DNA of 64,000 nt from the NCBI RefSeq assembly GCF_008806595.1, contig NZ_VZRB01000021.1, positions 97,618-161,617 of the forward strand, in the 5' to 3' direction. The notes beneath the pieces were generated by a model. That model saw only the letters and a list, made by a program, of their open reading frames with translations. It was not told where the DNA came from and made no database searches. The position numbers and the translations under genes are program-made. This DNA comes from Streptomyces luteolifulvus. GTDB taxonomy: Bacteria > Actinomycetota > Actinomycetes > Streptomycetales > Streptomycetaceae. This document shows, in pieces, positions 15,354-24,321 of the stretch (position 1 is its first letter; each line of letters begins with the position of its first letter).

Positions 15354-17438
15354 GTGAACACCAAGCCGACCACAGACCTCGAGTGGACCGAGCTGGACCA
15401 GCGGGCTGTCGACACCGCGCGCGTCCTGGCCGCCGATGCCGTACAGAAGGTCGGCAACGGCCATCCCGGTACGGCGATGAGCCTGGCCCCTGCCGCCTAC
15501 ACCCTCTTCCAGAAGGTGATGCGGCACGACCCGGCGGACGCCGACTGGGTGGGGCGCGACCGTTTCGTCCTGTCCGCGGGCCACTCGTCCCTGACCCTCT
15601 ACACCCAGCTCTACCTGGCCGGATTCGGCCTGGAGCTGGACGATCTGAAGGCCTTCCGGACGTGGGGTTCGAAGACCCCCGGTCACCCCGAGTACGGCCA
15701 CACCACCGGCGTCGAGACCACCACCGGCCCGCTCGGCCAGGGTGTCGCCAACGCGGTGGGCATGGCCATGGCCGCCCGCTACGAGCGCGGTCTGTTCGAC
15801 CCGGACACCCCGCAGGGCGAGTCCCCCTTCGACCACTTCGTCTATGTGATCGCGGGTGACGGCTGCCTCCAGGAGGGCATCTCCGCCGAGGCGTCCTCGC
15901 TGGCCGGCCACCAGAAGCTCGGCAACCTGGTCCTGCTGTGGGACGACAACCACATCTCGATCGAGGGTGACACGGAGACCGCCGTCTCCGAGGACACCGT
16001 CAAGCGCTACGAGTCGTACGGCTGGCATGTGCAGCGGATCGCCCCGAAGCCGGACGGCGACCTCGACCCGCACGCCATCTACAACGCGATCGAAGAGGCG
16101 AAGAAGGTCACGGACAAGCCGTCCTTCATCGCGATGCGCTCGATCATCGCCTGGCCGGCCCCCAACGCGCAGAACACCGAGGCCGCGCACGGCTCGGCGC
16201 TCGGCGACGAGGAGGTCGCGGCCACCAAGCGCGTCCTCGGCTTCGATGCGGAGCAGACCTTCGAGGTCGCGGACGAGGTCCTGGACCACACCCGCAAGGC
16301 GCTGGAGCGGGGCAGCGAGGCCAAGGCCGAGTGGGAGAAGTCATTCCAGGAGTGGCGGGCCAACAACGCGGAGCGCGCCGCCGAGTTCGACCGCATCAGC
16401 AAGGGCGAGCTGCCGGCCGGCTGGGAGGAGAAGCTCCCGGTCTTCGAGCACGGCAAGGGCATCGCCACCCGCGCGGCCTCCGGCAAGGTGCTCCAGGCGC
16501 TCGGCGCGGTGATCCCGGAGCTGTGGGGCGGCTCGGCCGACCTGGCCGGCTCGAACAACACCACGATCGACAAGACCTCGTCGTTCCTCCCGGCGGACAA
16601 CCCGCTCCCGGAGGCGAACCCGTACGGCCGCACGATCCACTTCGGTATCCGCGAGCACTCCATGGCCGCGGAGATGAACGGCATCGCGCTGCACGGCAAC
16701 ACCCGGATCTACGGCGGTACGTTCCTCGTCTTCTCCGACTACATGCGCAACGCGGTGCGTCTGTCGGCCCTGATGCATCTGCCGGTGACGTACGTGTGGA
16801 CGCACGACTCCATCGGTCTCGGCGAGGACGGCCCGACCCACCAGCCGGTGGAGCACCTGGCCTCGCTGCGCGCCATCCCGGGCCTGAACATCGTGCGCCC
16901 CGCGGACGCCAACGAGACCGCGATCGCCTGGCGCGAGATCCTCAGGCGCTACACGAAGGTGTTCGGCAAGGGCGCCCCGCACGGCCTGGCGCTGACCCGC
17001 CAGGGCGTGCCGGTGTACGAGTCCAACGAGGATGCCGCGCGCGGCGGTTATGTCCTGTTCGAGGCGGAGGGCGGCGAGCCGCAGGTCGTTCTCATCGCCA
17101 CCGGTTCCGAGGTGCACATCGCCGTCGAGGCGCGCGAGCAGCTCCAGGCCGGCGGCGTGCCGACGCGGGTGGTGTCGATGCCGTCCGTGGAGTGGTTCGA
17201 GGAGCAGGACCAGGGGTACCGGGACAGCGTCCTGCCGCCGGCGGTGAAGGCGCGCGTCGCGGTCGAGGCCGGTATCGGTCTCACCTGGCACAAGTACGTG
17301 GGTGACGCGGGCCGCATCGTTTCCCTGGAGCACTTCGGTGCTTCGGCGGACGGCAAGGTCCTCTTCCGGGAGTTCGGTTTCACTGCCGAGAACGTGGCCG
17401 CGCAGGCCCGGGAATCCATCGCCGCGGCCCAGCGCTGA
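15354..17438 (+). CDS. tkt: Transketolase
   Basis: 694-residue thiamine-diphosphate enzyme of the non-oxidative pentose phosphate pathway, moving two-carbon units between ketoses and aldoses. The ThDP/metal site is GDGCLQEGISAEA followed by LLWDDNHISIEG (about residues 167-205). The pyrimidine-domain REHSMAAEMNGIALHG and the donor-site histidines (SAGHSS; GPTHQPVEHLASLR) are present. GTG 15354 starts MNTKPTTDLEW. It heads a rightward operon with tal 33 bp downstream, then zwf, opcA and pgl. Confidence 0.97.
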   Translation: MNTKPTTDLEWTELDQRAVDTARVLAADAVQKVGNGHPGTAMSLAPAAYTLFQKVMRHDPADADWVGRDRFVLSAGHSSLTLYTQLYLAGFGLELDDLKAFRTWGSKTPGHPEYGHTTGVETTTGPLGQGVANAVGMAMAARYERGLFDPDTPQGESPFDHFVYVIAGDGCLQEGISAEASSLAGHQKLGNLVLLWDDNHISIEGDTETAVSEDTVKRYESYGWHVQRIAPKPDGDLDPHAIYNAIEEAKKVTDKPSFIAMRSIIAWPAPNAQNTEAAHGSALGDEEVAATKRVLGFDAEQTFEVADEVLDHTRKALERGSEAKAEWEKSFQEWRANNAERAAEFDRISKGELPAGWEEKLPVFEHGKGIATRAASGKVLQALGAVIPELWGGSADLAGSNNTTIDKTSSFLPADNPLPEANPYGRTIHFGIREHSMAAEMNGIALHGNTRIYGGTFLVFSDYMRNAVRLSALMHLPVTYVWTHDSIGLGEDGPTHQPVEHLASLRAIPGLNIVRPADANETAIAWREILRRYTKVFGKGAPHGLALTRQGVPVYESNEDAARGGYVLFEAEGGEPQVVLIATGSEVHIAVEAREQLQAGGVPTRVVSMPSVEWFEEQDQGYRDSVLPPAVKARVAVEAGIGLTWHKYVGDAGRIVSLEHFGASADGKVLFREFGFTAENVAAQARESIAAAQR

Positions 17439-17471
17439 CGCTCATACACGACACGTAGGAGATGTAATTCC

Positions 17472-18590
17472 ATGACAGACGCACTCAAGCGCCTCTCCGA
17501 GGAAGGCGTCGCGATCTGGCTGGACGACCTGTCGCGCAAGCGGATCACGTCCGGCAACCTCGCCGAGCTGATGGACCAGCAGCACGTCGTGGGCGTCACC
17601 ACCAACCCGTCGATCTTCCAGAAGGCGATCAGCGGCGGCGACGGATACGAGCGGCAGCTCACCGACCTGGCCGCCCGCAAGGTCACCGTCGAAGAGGCCA
17701 TCCGCATGATCACGACGGCGGACGTCCGTGACGCCGCCGACATCCTGCGCCCGGTGTTCGACGCGACCGACGGCCAGGACGGCCGGGTGTCGATCGAGGT
17801 CGACCCCCGCCTCGCCCACAACACCGCCGCGACCATCGCCGAGGCCAAGCAGCTGGCCTGGCTGGTCGACCGTCCCAACACCCTCATCAAGATCCCGGCC
17901 ACCAAGGCGGGTCTGCCGGCGATCACCGAGGTCATCGGCCTCGGCATCAGCGTCAACGTCACGCTGATCTTCTCGCTGGAGCGCTACCGCGAGGTCATGG
18001 ACGCCTATCTGGCCGGCCTGGAGAAGGCCAAGGAGCGGGGCCTTGACCTGTCCCTGATCCGTTCGGTGGCGTCCTTCTTCGTGTCCCGCGTGGACACCGA
18101 GATCGACAAGCGGCTCGACGCGCTCGGCACCCCCGAGGCCAAGGCCGCCCGCGGCAAGGCGGGCGTCGCCAACGCGCGTCTGGCCTACGAGGCGTACGAA
18201 GAGGTGTTCTCCTCCGACCGCTGGAGCACGCTGGAGAACGCGGGCGCCAACAAGCAGCGGCCGCTGTGGGCGTCGACGGGTGTGAAGGACCCGGCGTACA
18301 AGGACACCCTGTACGTCGACGAGCTGGTCGCGCCGAACACGGTGAACACCATGCCGGAGGCCACTCTCCTGGCCACCGAGGAGCACGGCGAGATCCGCGG
18401 CGACGCCGTCAGCGGAACCTACGAGCAGTCCCGCGCCGAACTCGACGCCGTCGAGAAGCTCGGGATCCCGTACGACGACGTGGTCCAGCTGCTGGAGGAC
18501 GAGGGCGTCGAGAAGTTCGAGGCGTCCTGGAACGACCTGCTCAAGTCGACCGAGGTGGAGCTCCAGCGCCTCGCCCCTTCGGAGGGCTGA
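17472..18590 (+). CDS. tal: Transaldolase
   Basis: 372 residues, the long actinobacterial transaldolase. It transfers dihydroxyacetone units from sedoheptulose-7-phosphate to glyceraldehyde-3-phosphate. The Schiff-base lysine is Lys140 in NTLIKIPATKAG. Other blocks are VTTNPSIFQKAI (42-53) and SFFVSRVDTEIDKRL. GTAGGAGA lies about ten bases before the ATG. zwf starts four bases after its stop, so the two are certainly co-transcribed. Confidence 0.97.
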   Translation: MTDALKRLSEEGVAIWLDDLSRKRITSGNLAELMDQQHVVGVTTNPSIFQKAISGGDGYERQLTDLAARKVTVEEAIRMITTADVRDAADILRPVFDATDGQDGRVSIEVDPRLAHNTAATIAEAKQLAWLVDRPNTLIKIPATKAGLPAITEVIGLGISVNVTLIFSLERYREVMDAYLAGLEKAKERGLDLSLIRSVASFFVSRVDTEIDKRLDALGTPEAKAARGKAGVANARLAYEAYEEVFSSDRWSTLENAGANKQRPLWASTGVKDPAYKDTLYVDELVAPNTVNTMPEATLLATEEHGEIRGDAVSGTYEQSRAELDAVEKLGIPYDDVVQLLEDEGVEKFEASWNDLLKSTEVELQRLAPSEG

Positions 18591-18594
18591 CACG

Positions 18595-20133
18595 TTGACG
18601 CCTTTCCCCGGTTCCGGAGCGAACCCGCTTCGTGACCCCGCCGACCGACGGCTCCCGCGTATCGCGGGGCCGTCGGGCCTGGTCATCTTCGGCGTCACGG
18701 GCGATTTGTCCCGGAAGAAGCTCATGCCCGCGGTGTACGACCTCGCGAACCGGGGTCTGCTGCCGCCGGGCTTCTCGCTGGTCGGTTTCGCCCGGCGCGA
18801 GTGGCAGCACGAGGACTTCGCGCAGGAGGTCCACGACGCCGTCAAGGAGCACGCCCGCACCCCGTTCCGCGAGGAGGTCTGGCAGCAGCTCATCCAGGGG
18901 ATGCGCTTCGTCCAGGGCACCTTCGACGACGACGACGCGTTCGAGCGGCTGCGCGGCACGATCGAGGAGCTGGACAAGGCACAGGGCACGGGCGGCAACT
19001 TCGCCTTCTACCTCTCGGTGCCGCCGCGCTCCTTCCCCGTGGTGATCCAGCAGCTGAAGAAGCACGGACTGGCGGACCAGACCGCCGGCTCCTGGCGCCG
19101 CGCGGTCATCGAGAAGCCCTTCGGGCACGACCTCGCCTCGGCCGAGGAGCTCAACAAGGTCGTGCACGAGGTGTTCGCCCCGGACCAGGTCTTCCGCATC
19201 GACCACTACCTGGGCAAGGAGACCGTCCAGAACATCCTGGCGCTGCGCTTCGCCAACACGATGTTCGAGCCGATCTGGAACCGGTCCTTCGTGGACCATG
19301 TGCAGATCACCATGGCCGAGGACATCGGCATCGGCGGCCGCGCCGGGTACTACGACGGCATCGGCGCCGCCCGTGACGTCATCCAGAACCACCTCCTCCA
19401 GCTGATGGCCCTGACGGCCATGGAGGAGCCCGCCTCCTTCGACGCGGACGCGCTGGCCGCCGAGAAGACCAAGGTGCTCGGCGCCGTTCGGCTGCCGAAG
19501 GACCTGGGCCGAGGCACCGTGCGCGGTCAGTACGCGGCGGGCTGGCAGGGCGGCGAGAAGGCCGTCGGCTACCTGGAAGAGGACGGCATCGACGCCAAGT
19601 CGAAGACGGACACCTACGCGGCGATCAAGCTGGAGGTCGACAACCGCCGCTGGGCGGGCGTCCCCTTCTATCTGCGTACCGGCAAGCGGCTGGGCCGCCG
19701 GGTGACGGAGATCGCCGTGGTCTTCCAGCGAGCCCCGCACTCCCCGTTCGACCACACCGCTACCGAGGAGCTGGGCAAGAACGCGATCGTCATCCGCGTC
19801 CAGCCCGACGAGGGCGTCACGGTCCGGTTCGGTTCGAAGGTGCCGGGCACGTCGATGGAGATCCGGGACGTGTCCATGGACTTCGCCTACGGCGAGTCGT
19901 TCACGGAGTCCAGCCCGGAGGCGTACGAGCGGCTCATCCTCGACGTCCTGCTCGGCGACTCGAACCTCTTCCCGCGCACCGAGGAGGTCGAGCTGTCCTG
20001 GAAGATCCTCGACCCGATCGAGGAGTACTGGGACAAGAACGGCAGGCCGGCGCAGTACCCGTCCGGTACCTGGGGACCCGTCGAGGCGGACGAAATGCTG
20101 GAGCGAGACGGACGGAGCTGGCGCCGGCCATGA
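18595..20133 (+). CDS. zwf: Glucose-6-phosphate 1-dehydrogenase
   Basis: 512 residues; NADP-linked first step of the oxidative pentose phosphate pathway. The coenzyme loop is GVTGDLSRKKLMP (33-45) and the active site RIDHYLGKE starts at Arg201, with His204 and Lys208 as substrate ligands. The start is a TTG at 18595: GGAGG (18581-18585) lies nine bases upstream, and homologues begin MTP-x-x-GSGANPLR. The stop overlaps the start of opcA (ATGA), coupling enzyme and assembly factor. Confidence 0.97.
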   Translation: MTPFPGSGANPLRDPADRRLPRIAGPSGLVIFGVTGDLSRKKLMPAVYDLANRGLLPPGFSLVGFARREWQHEDFAQEVHDAVKEHARTPFREEVWQQLIQGMRFVQGTFDDDDAFERLRGTIEELDKAQGTGGNFAFYLSVPPRSFPVVIQQLKKHGLADQTAGSWRRAVIEKPFGHDLASAEELNKVVHEVFAPDQVFRIDHYLGKETVQNILALRFANTMFEPIWNRSFVDHVQITMAEDIGIGGRAGYYDGIGAARDVIQNHLLQLMALTAMEEPASFDADALAAEKTKVLGAVRLPKDLGRGTVRGQYAAGWQGGEKAVGYLEEDGIDAKSKTDTYAAIKLEVDNRRWAGVPFYLRTGKRLGRRVTEIAVVFQRAPHSPFDHTATEELGKNAIVIRVQPDEGVTVRFGSKVPGTSMEIRDVSMDFAYGESFTESSPEAYERLILDVLLGDSNLFPRTEEVELSWKILDPIEEYWDKNGRPAQYPSGTWGPVEADEMLERDGRSWRRP

Positions 20134-21194
20134 AGATAGACCTCACGGACACCACGGCCAGCAAGGTCAACAAGGCGCTCGTCCAGGGCCGCCGCGCCAT
20201 CGGCACGCCGGCCGTCGGCATGGTGCTCACCCTCGTCATCGTCACCGACGAGGAGAACGCCTACGACGCCCTCAAGGCCGCGAGCGACGCCTCGCACGAG
20301 CACCCCTCGCGCACGCTCGTGGTCATCCGGCGTGTCTCCCGCTCGCCCCGCGACCGTACGAAGTCCCGCCTCGACGCCGAGGTGCGGGTGGGCGCGGACG
20401 CGGGCACCGGCGAGACCGTGGTGCTGCGGCTGTACGGCGAGGTGGCCGACCACGCGCAGTCCGTGGTGCTGCCGCTGCTGCTGCCGGACGCGCCGGTCGT
20501 GGTCTGGTGGCCGGTCGACGCGCCGCTGGACCCGGCGAAGGACCCGCTGGGCGCGCTGGCCCAGCGCCGTGTCACCGACACCTACGCCTCCGAGCAGCCG
20601 GTACGGGACCTGGCCTCCCGCGCCGACACCTACACCCCCGGCGACACCGACCTGTCCTGGACCCGCATCACACCCTGGCGCTCGATGCTGGCGGCGGCGC
20701 TGGACCAGGTCACCTGCGAGGTCAGGGCCGTCGAGGTGGAGGGCGAGGAGTTCAACCCGAGTTGCGAGCTGCTGGCGATGTGGCTGGCGTACCGCCTGGA
20801 CGTCCCCGTGAAGCGGTCGCTGTCCGGCGGCCCCGGGCTGACGGCGGTCCGTATGGACACGACCTGCGGCCCGATCGTGCTGGACCGCCCGGACGGCTCG
20901 CTGGCGACGCTGTCGATCCAGGGCCAGCCGGACCGTGCGGTGGCGCTGAAGCGGCGGGAGACGGCCGAGCTGATCGCGGAGGAGCTGCGGCGGCTGGACC
21001 CGGACGACACCTATGCCTCGGCGCTGCGGTTCGGGGTGGACCGGCTGAACCCGGTTCCCAGGCAGGAGGCCGCCGGGGCGCCGGTGGCCAAAGGAGATGC
21101 GGCCGCCGTCCCGGCTCCCGTCGAGACTGCCGCGCAAGCACCCGCGAAGGAAGCGGCGGCCGAGGCCCCGGTGAAGAAGGCGGCGGCAAAGTGA
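20130..21194 (+). CDS. opcA: Glucose-6-phosphate dehydrogenase assembly protein OpcA
   Basis: 354 residues. OpcA is needed for oligomerisation and redox-dependent activation of G6PDH in cyanobacteria and actinobacteria, and is always found after zwf. The conserved core runs from MKIDLTDTTASKVNKALVQG to DDTYASALRFGVDRLNPVP, with PVVVWWPVDAPLDPAKDPLG in the middle. The last 40 residues form an Ala/Pro/Lys-rich tail (QAPAKEAAAEAPVKKAAAK) unlike the core and probably disordered. A GTGA overlap couples it to pgl. Confidence 0.95.
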   Translation: MKIDLTDTTASKVNKALVQGRRAIGTPAVGMVLTLVIVTDEENAYDALKAASDASHEHPSRTLVVIRRVSRSPRDRTKSRLDAEVRVGADAGTGETVVLRLYGEVADHAQSVVLPLLLPDAPVVVWWPVDAPLDPAKDPLGALAQRRVTDTYASEQPVRDLASRADTYTPGDTDLSWTRITPWRSMLAAALDQVTCEVRAVEVEGEEFNPSCELLAMWLAYRLDVPVKRSLSGGPGLTAVRMDTTCGPIVLDRPDGSLATLSIQGQPDRAVALKRRETAELIAEELRRLDPDDTYASALRFGVDRLNPVPRQEAAGAPVAKGDAAAVPAPVETAAQAPAKEAAAEAPVKKAAAK

Positions 21195-21973
21195 GCACTC
21201 CGCAGTTGGTCGTGCACCGGGACAAGGAGCTGATGGCGCAGGCCGCAGCGGCCCGTCTGATCACGAAGATCGTGGACGCGCAGGCCTCGCGCGGCTCCGC
21301 CTCGGTGGTGCTGACCGGAGGCCGCAACGGCAACGGGCTGCTCGCCGCGCTGGCGGCGGCCCCCGCCCGGGACGCCGTCGACTGGGGCCGCCTCGACCTG
21401 TGGTGGGGGGACGAGCGCTTCCTGCCGGAGGGCGACCCGGAACGCAATGTCACCCAGGCCCGTAAGGCGCTGCTGGACGCGGTGCCGCTCGATCCCGAGC
21501 GGGTGCATGCGATGCCCGCGTCGGACGGCCCGTACGGCGCCGACGTGGACGCGGCGGCGGCCGGTTACGCCGAGGAGCTGGCGCGTGCGGCGGGCCCCGA
21601 GAACCACGGTGCGGTGCCGACGTTCGACGTGCTGATGCTGGGCGTCGGGCCGGACACGCATGTGGCGTCCCTGTTTCCCGAACTGCCCGCGGTCCGGGAG
21701 ACGGAGCGCACAGTCGTCGGTGTCCACGGCGCCCCCAAGCCGCCACCGACCCGGGTGACACTCACCCTCCCGGCGATCCGCTCGGCCCGCGAGGTCTGGC
21801 TCCTGGCGGCCGGCGCGGACAAGGCGAACGCCGCGGCGATCGCCCTGTCGGGCGCGGGCGAGATCCAGGCCCCGGCGGCGGGCGCCCAGGGCCGCTCACG
21901 AACGCTGTGGCTCCTGGACGCGACGGCGGCCGCCCAGCTGCCGCGCTCGCTGTATCCACCGGCGTCGCCATGA
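21191..21973 (+). CDS. pgl: 6-phosphogluconolactonase
   Basis: 260 residues, DevB/SOL family. It hydrolyses 6-phosphogluconolactone made by Zwf. LTGGRNGNGLLAAL, WWGDERFLPEGDPERN and LMLGVGPDTHVASLFP are the family motifs; relatives usually read GGDGHVASLFP, so the Thr at the Gly-His position is a mild variant. GTG 21191 overlaps the opcA stop. It is the last gene of the pentose-phosphate operon; the following 53 bp to the convergent permease gene are GC-rich with no clean hairpin. Confidence 0.95.
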   Translation: MSTPQLVVHRDKELMAQAAAARLITKIVDAQASRGSASVVLTGGRNGNGLLAALAAAPARDAVDWGRLDLWWGDERFLPEGDPERNVTQARKALLDAVPLDPERVHAMPASDGPYGADVDAAAAGYAEELARAAGPENHGAVPTFDVLMLGVGPDTHVASLFPELPAVRETERTVVGVHGAPKPPPTRVTLTLPAIRSAREVWLLAAGADKANAAAIALSGAGEIQAPAAGAQGRSRTLWLLDATAAAQLPRSLYPPASP

Positions 21974-22026
21974 CGCGGGGGCGGTGGGGGCCATGCCGCC
22001 CCCACCGCCCCTCCCCCGAGGTGCGT

Positions 22027-22947
22027 TCACTTGACCGAGCCGGCCATCACCCCCTGTACGAAGTGCCGCTGGAAGGCGAAGAACACGATCAGCGGGACGA
22101 CGAGGGAGAGGAACGCGCCGGAGGAGATCACATCGATGTTGCTGCCGAACTGGCGCATCTGCGACTGGAGCGCGACCGTGAGCGGCTGCGAGCCGCTGTC
22201 GGAGAAGATGAGCGCCACCAGCATGTCGTTCCAGACCCAGAGGAACTGGAAGATGCTGAGCGAGGCGATGGCCGGCATCCCGAGGGGCAGGACCAGCCGA
22301 CGGAAGATCCGCCATTCGCCGCAGCCGTCCATGCGCGCTGCCTCCAGCATTTCGCGCGGGATCTCGGCGAAGTAGTTGCGCAGCAGGAACACCGCGAAGG
22401 GCAGTCCGTAGGCGACGTGGAAGAGGACGACGCCGGGGATCGTGCCGAACAGGCCCAGCACGCCGAACAGTTTCGCGATCGGGATCAGTCCGATCTGCAC
22501 CGGCACCACCAGAAGGCCGACCACGACCAGGAACAGCCAGTCCCGGCCCGGGAATTCGAGCCAGGCGAAGGCGTATCCCGCGAGGGCGGCGATCAGCACG
22601 ATCGCCACGGTGGTGGGCACCGTGATGAGGACCGTGTTCCAGAAGGACTCGAGCATCCCGTCGTTGTTCAGCAGGGCGCTGTAGTTGTCGAAGGTCAGCT
22701 GTGACGGCTCGGTCAGCGCCTTCCACCAGCCGGTGGTGGAACTGAGTTCCCGCGGCCGGAGCGAGGACAGGAGCAGGCCGAGCGTCGGTGTCAGCCACAG
22801 CAGTGCCACGGCGACCAGGACGACCCGGACCAGTCCGCCCCGCGTCAGGGCGACCAGCCGTGAGGCAAGTCGGCGGCGCGGCGCGGTGGTGGGAGCCGAC
22901 GGCGGCAAGGGGAGGGCGGTCCGTTCGCCGGCCTGTGTGGTCGTCAT
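22027..22947 (-). CDS. Carbohydrate ABC importer permease (MalG/AglG-like)
   Basis: 306 residues with six membrane helices and the EAA loop near EAARMDGCGEWRIFRRLVLP, which docks to the ATPase. It is the second permease of a binding-protein-dependent sugar importer (CUT1 class). N-terminal residues 1-30 are Pro/Ala-rich and cytoplasmic. ATG 22947 overlaps the stop of the first permease by four bases. No ATPase gene is present; in Streptomyces a shared MsiK ATPase encoded elsewhere usually serves CUT1 importers. Confidence 0.92.
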   Translation of the reverse strand: MTTTQAGERTALPLPPSAPTTAPRRRLASRLVALTRGGLVRVVLVAVALLWLTPTLGLLLSSLRPRELSSTTGWWKALTEPSQLTFDNYSALLNNDGMLESFWNTVLITVPTTVAIVLIAALAGYAFAWLEFPGRDWLFLVVVGLLVVPVQIGLIPIAKLFGVLGLFGTIPGVVLFHVAYGLPFAVFLLRNYFAEIPREMLEAARMDGCGEWRIFRRLVLPLGMPAIASLSIFQFLWVWNDMLVALIFSDSGSQPLTVALQSQMRQFGSNIDVISSGAFLSLVVPLIVFFAFQRHFVQGVMAGSVK

Positions 22948-24311
22948 GGCTTGCTCCTGCGGAAGCGTCGGATGTTGAAGGCCATCGCCGGGACGACGAG
23001 GAGCAGCAGCAGTACGCCGACTGCGCTGCCCAGTCCCTGGTCGGTGCCGCCGCCGAAGGACACCAGCCACATCTGCATGGCCAGCACGTTGGCTTCCTCC
23101 TGGACCGGCCCCGGGGCGATGACGTAGACGAGGTCGAAGACCTTCATCACGTTGATCACGAGTGTCACGAAGACGACACCCAGCACCGGGGCCAGCAGGG
23201 GGACGGTGATGCGCCGGAAGATGACCCACTCGCTCGCGCCGTCCACGCGGGCCGCTTCCATGACGTCCCTGGGCAGGGTGGCGAGCCCGGCACCGATCAG
23301 CACCATGGCGAAGCCGGCCCAGATCCAGAGGTAGGCCGCCATGATCGCCGGGGTGACCAGGCTCGGGCCCAGCCAGTCGACGCCGTTGAACGGCTCGGCG
23401 AAGTTCTTCTCGGGCAACCGGACGGTGTACGACCCGTCGTCCATGCCGGAGAACGTGAAGGATCCGTCGTCCGCCGTGGTGGTGGTGCCGACGGCCTTGC
23501 CGTCGCGGACCAGTTCCACCGTCATGCCGGGCAGTCCCCGTTCGCCGGTGTCGATGACGCCGGACGTGCCGCCCCCACCGGGGGTGAAGTCGAGGTAGAC
23601 GGCACCGGTGAGCGCGTCCGGCTGCCCGGTGGGCTGGTGAGCGGGCTTGGCGGCGGCCGGGAGGGCCTTGGGGAGAACGCCGACCAGGCCCAGTTCGACA
23701 GGCTTCCCCGGGCTCACGTTCGCTGCCGCGTACGAGCCGTCCTTCTCCTCCTTCAGTGTCTCTTCGTCACGGGGATGGGCCCCGGGGTAGGACGAGGAGG
23801 GGGCGAAGGCGTCATGGACGGTGACCACGGCCGCGTTGAGCGCGCCCCGCTCCGGGTCCTGCTCGTACACCAGGCGGAAGGTGATGCCCGCGGCCAGGAA
23901 GGAGATCGCCATCGGCATGAAGATGACCATCTTGAACGCGGAAGCCCACTTCAGCCGTTCGGTCAGCACCGCCAGGATCAGCCCTATGCCGGTGACCAGA
24001 GCCGGGGCGACGAGCACCCAGACGGCGTTGTTGCGCAGCGCGGTGCGGGTGGCCGGATCCCGGAGCATCTCCGTGTAGTTGTCGGCCCCCACGAACCGGT
24101 CGCCGGAGGCGTCGAAGAAGCTGCGGACGATCGAGTAGCCGATCGGATACACCACGAGCGCGCCGAGGATCAGCAGGGCGGGGAACAGGAACAGCAGGGC
24201 GAATCGGCGCTGCCGTTTCTTCGCCCCCCTGCTCCCGGGGTCGGGTGCCGCTGCCCGGCGGCGGGTGCCGCCCGCGAGAGCGGGCGGCACCTGGTGAGTG
24301 TTGCTCGACAT
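22944..24311 (-). CDS. Carbohydrate ABC importer permease (MalF/AglF-like) with a large extracytoplasmic insert
   Basis: 455 residues, about 150 longer than a standard MalF-type permease. Membrane helices 1-3 lie within residues 38-150 and the rest follows from about 318, with the EAA loop at EAARVDGASEWVIFRRITVP (352 on). Residues about 155-310 are a hydrophilic insert between helices. Its second part (about 247-303: GVIDTGERGLPGMTVELVRD, then ADDGSFTFSGMDDGSYTVRL) has the pattern of an SdrD-B/CNA-B beta-sandwich repeat. Facing outside, the insert could bind the solute-binding protein or the cell wall (inference). It is 10 bp downstream of the binding-protein gene. Confidence 0.92.
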   Translation of the reverse strand: MSSNTHQVPPALAGGTRRRAAAPDPGSRGAKKRQRRFALLFLFPALLILGALVVYPIGYSIVRSFFDASGDRFVGADNYTEMLRDPATRTALRNNAVWVLVAPALVTGIGLILAVLTERLKWASAFKMVIFMPMAISFLAAGITFRLVYEQDPERGALNAAVVTVHDAFAPSSSYPGAHPRDEETLKEEKDGSYAAANVSPGKPVELGLVGVLPKALPAAAKPAHQPTGQPDALTGAVYLDFTPGGGGTSGVIDTGERGLPGMTVELVRDGKAVGTTTTADDGSFTFSGMDDGSYTVRLPEKNFAEPFNGVDWLGPSLVTPAIMAAYLWIWAGFAMVLIGAGLATLPRDVMEAARVDGASEWVIFRRITVPLLAPVLGVVFVTLVINVMKVFDLVYVIAPGPVQEEANVLAMQMWLVSFGGGTDQGLGSAVGVLLLLLVVPAMAFNIRRFRRSKP

Positions 24312-24321
24312 CCTGCCGGCC

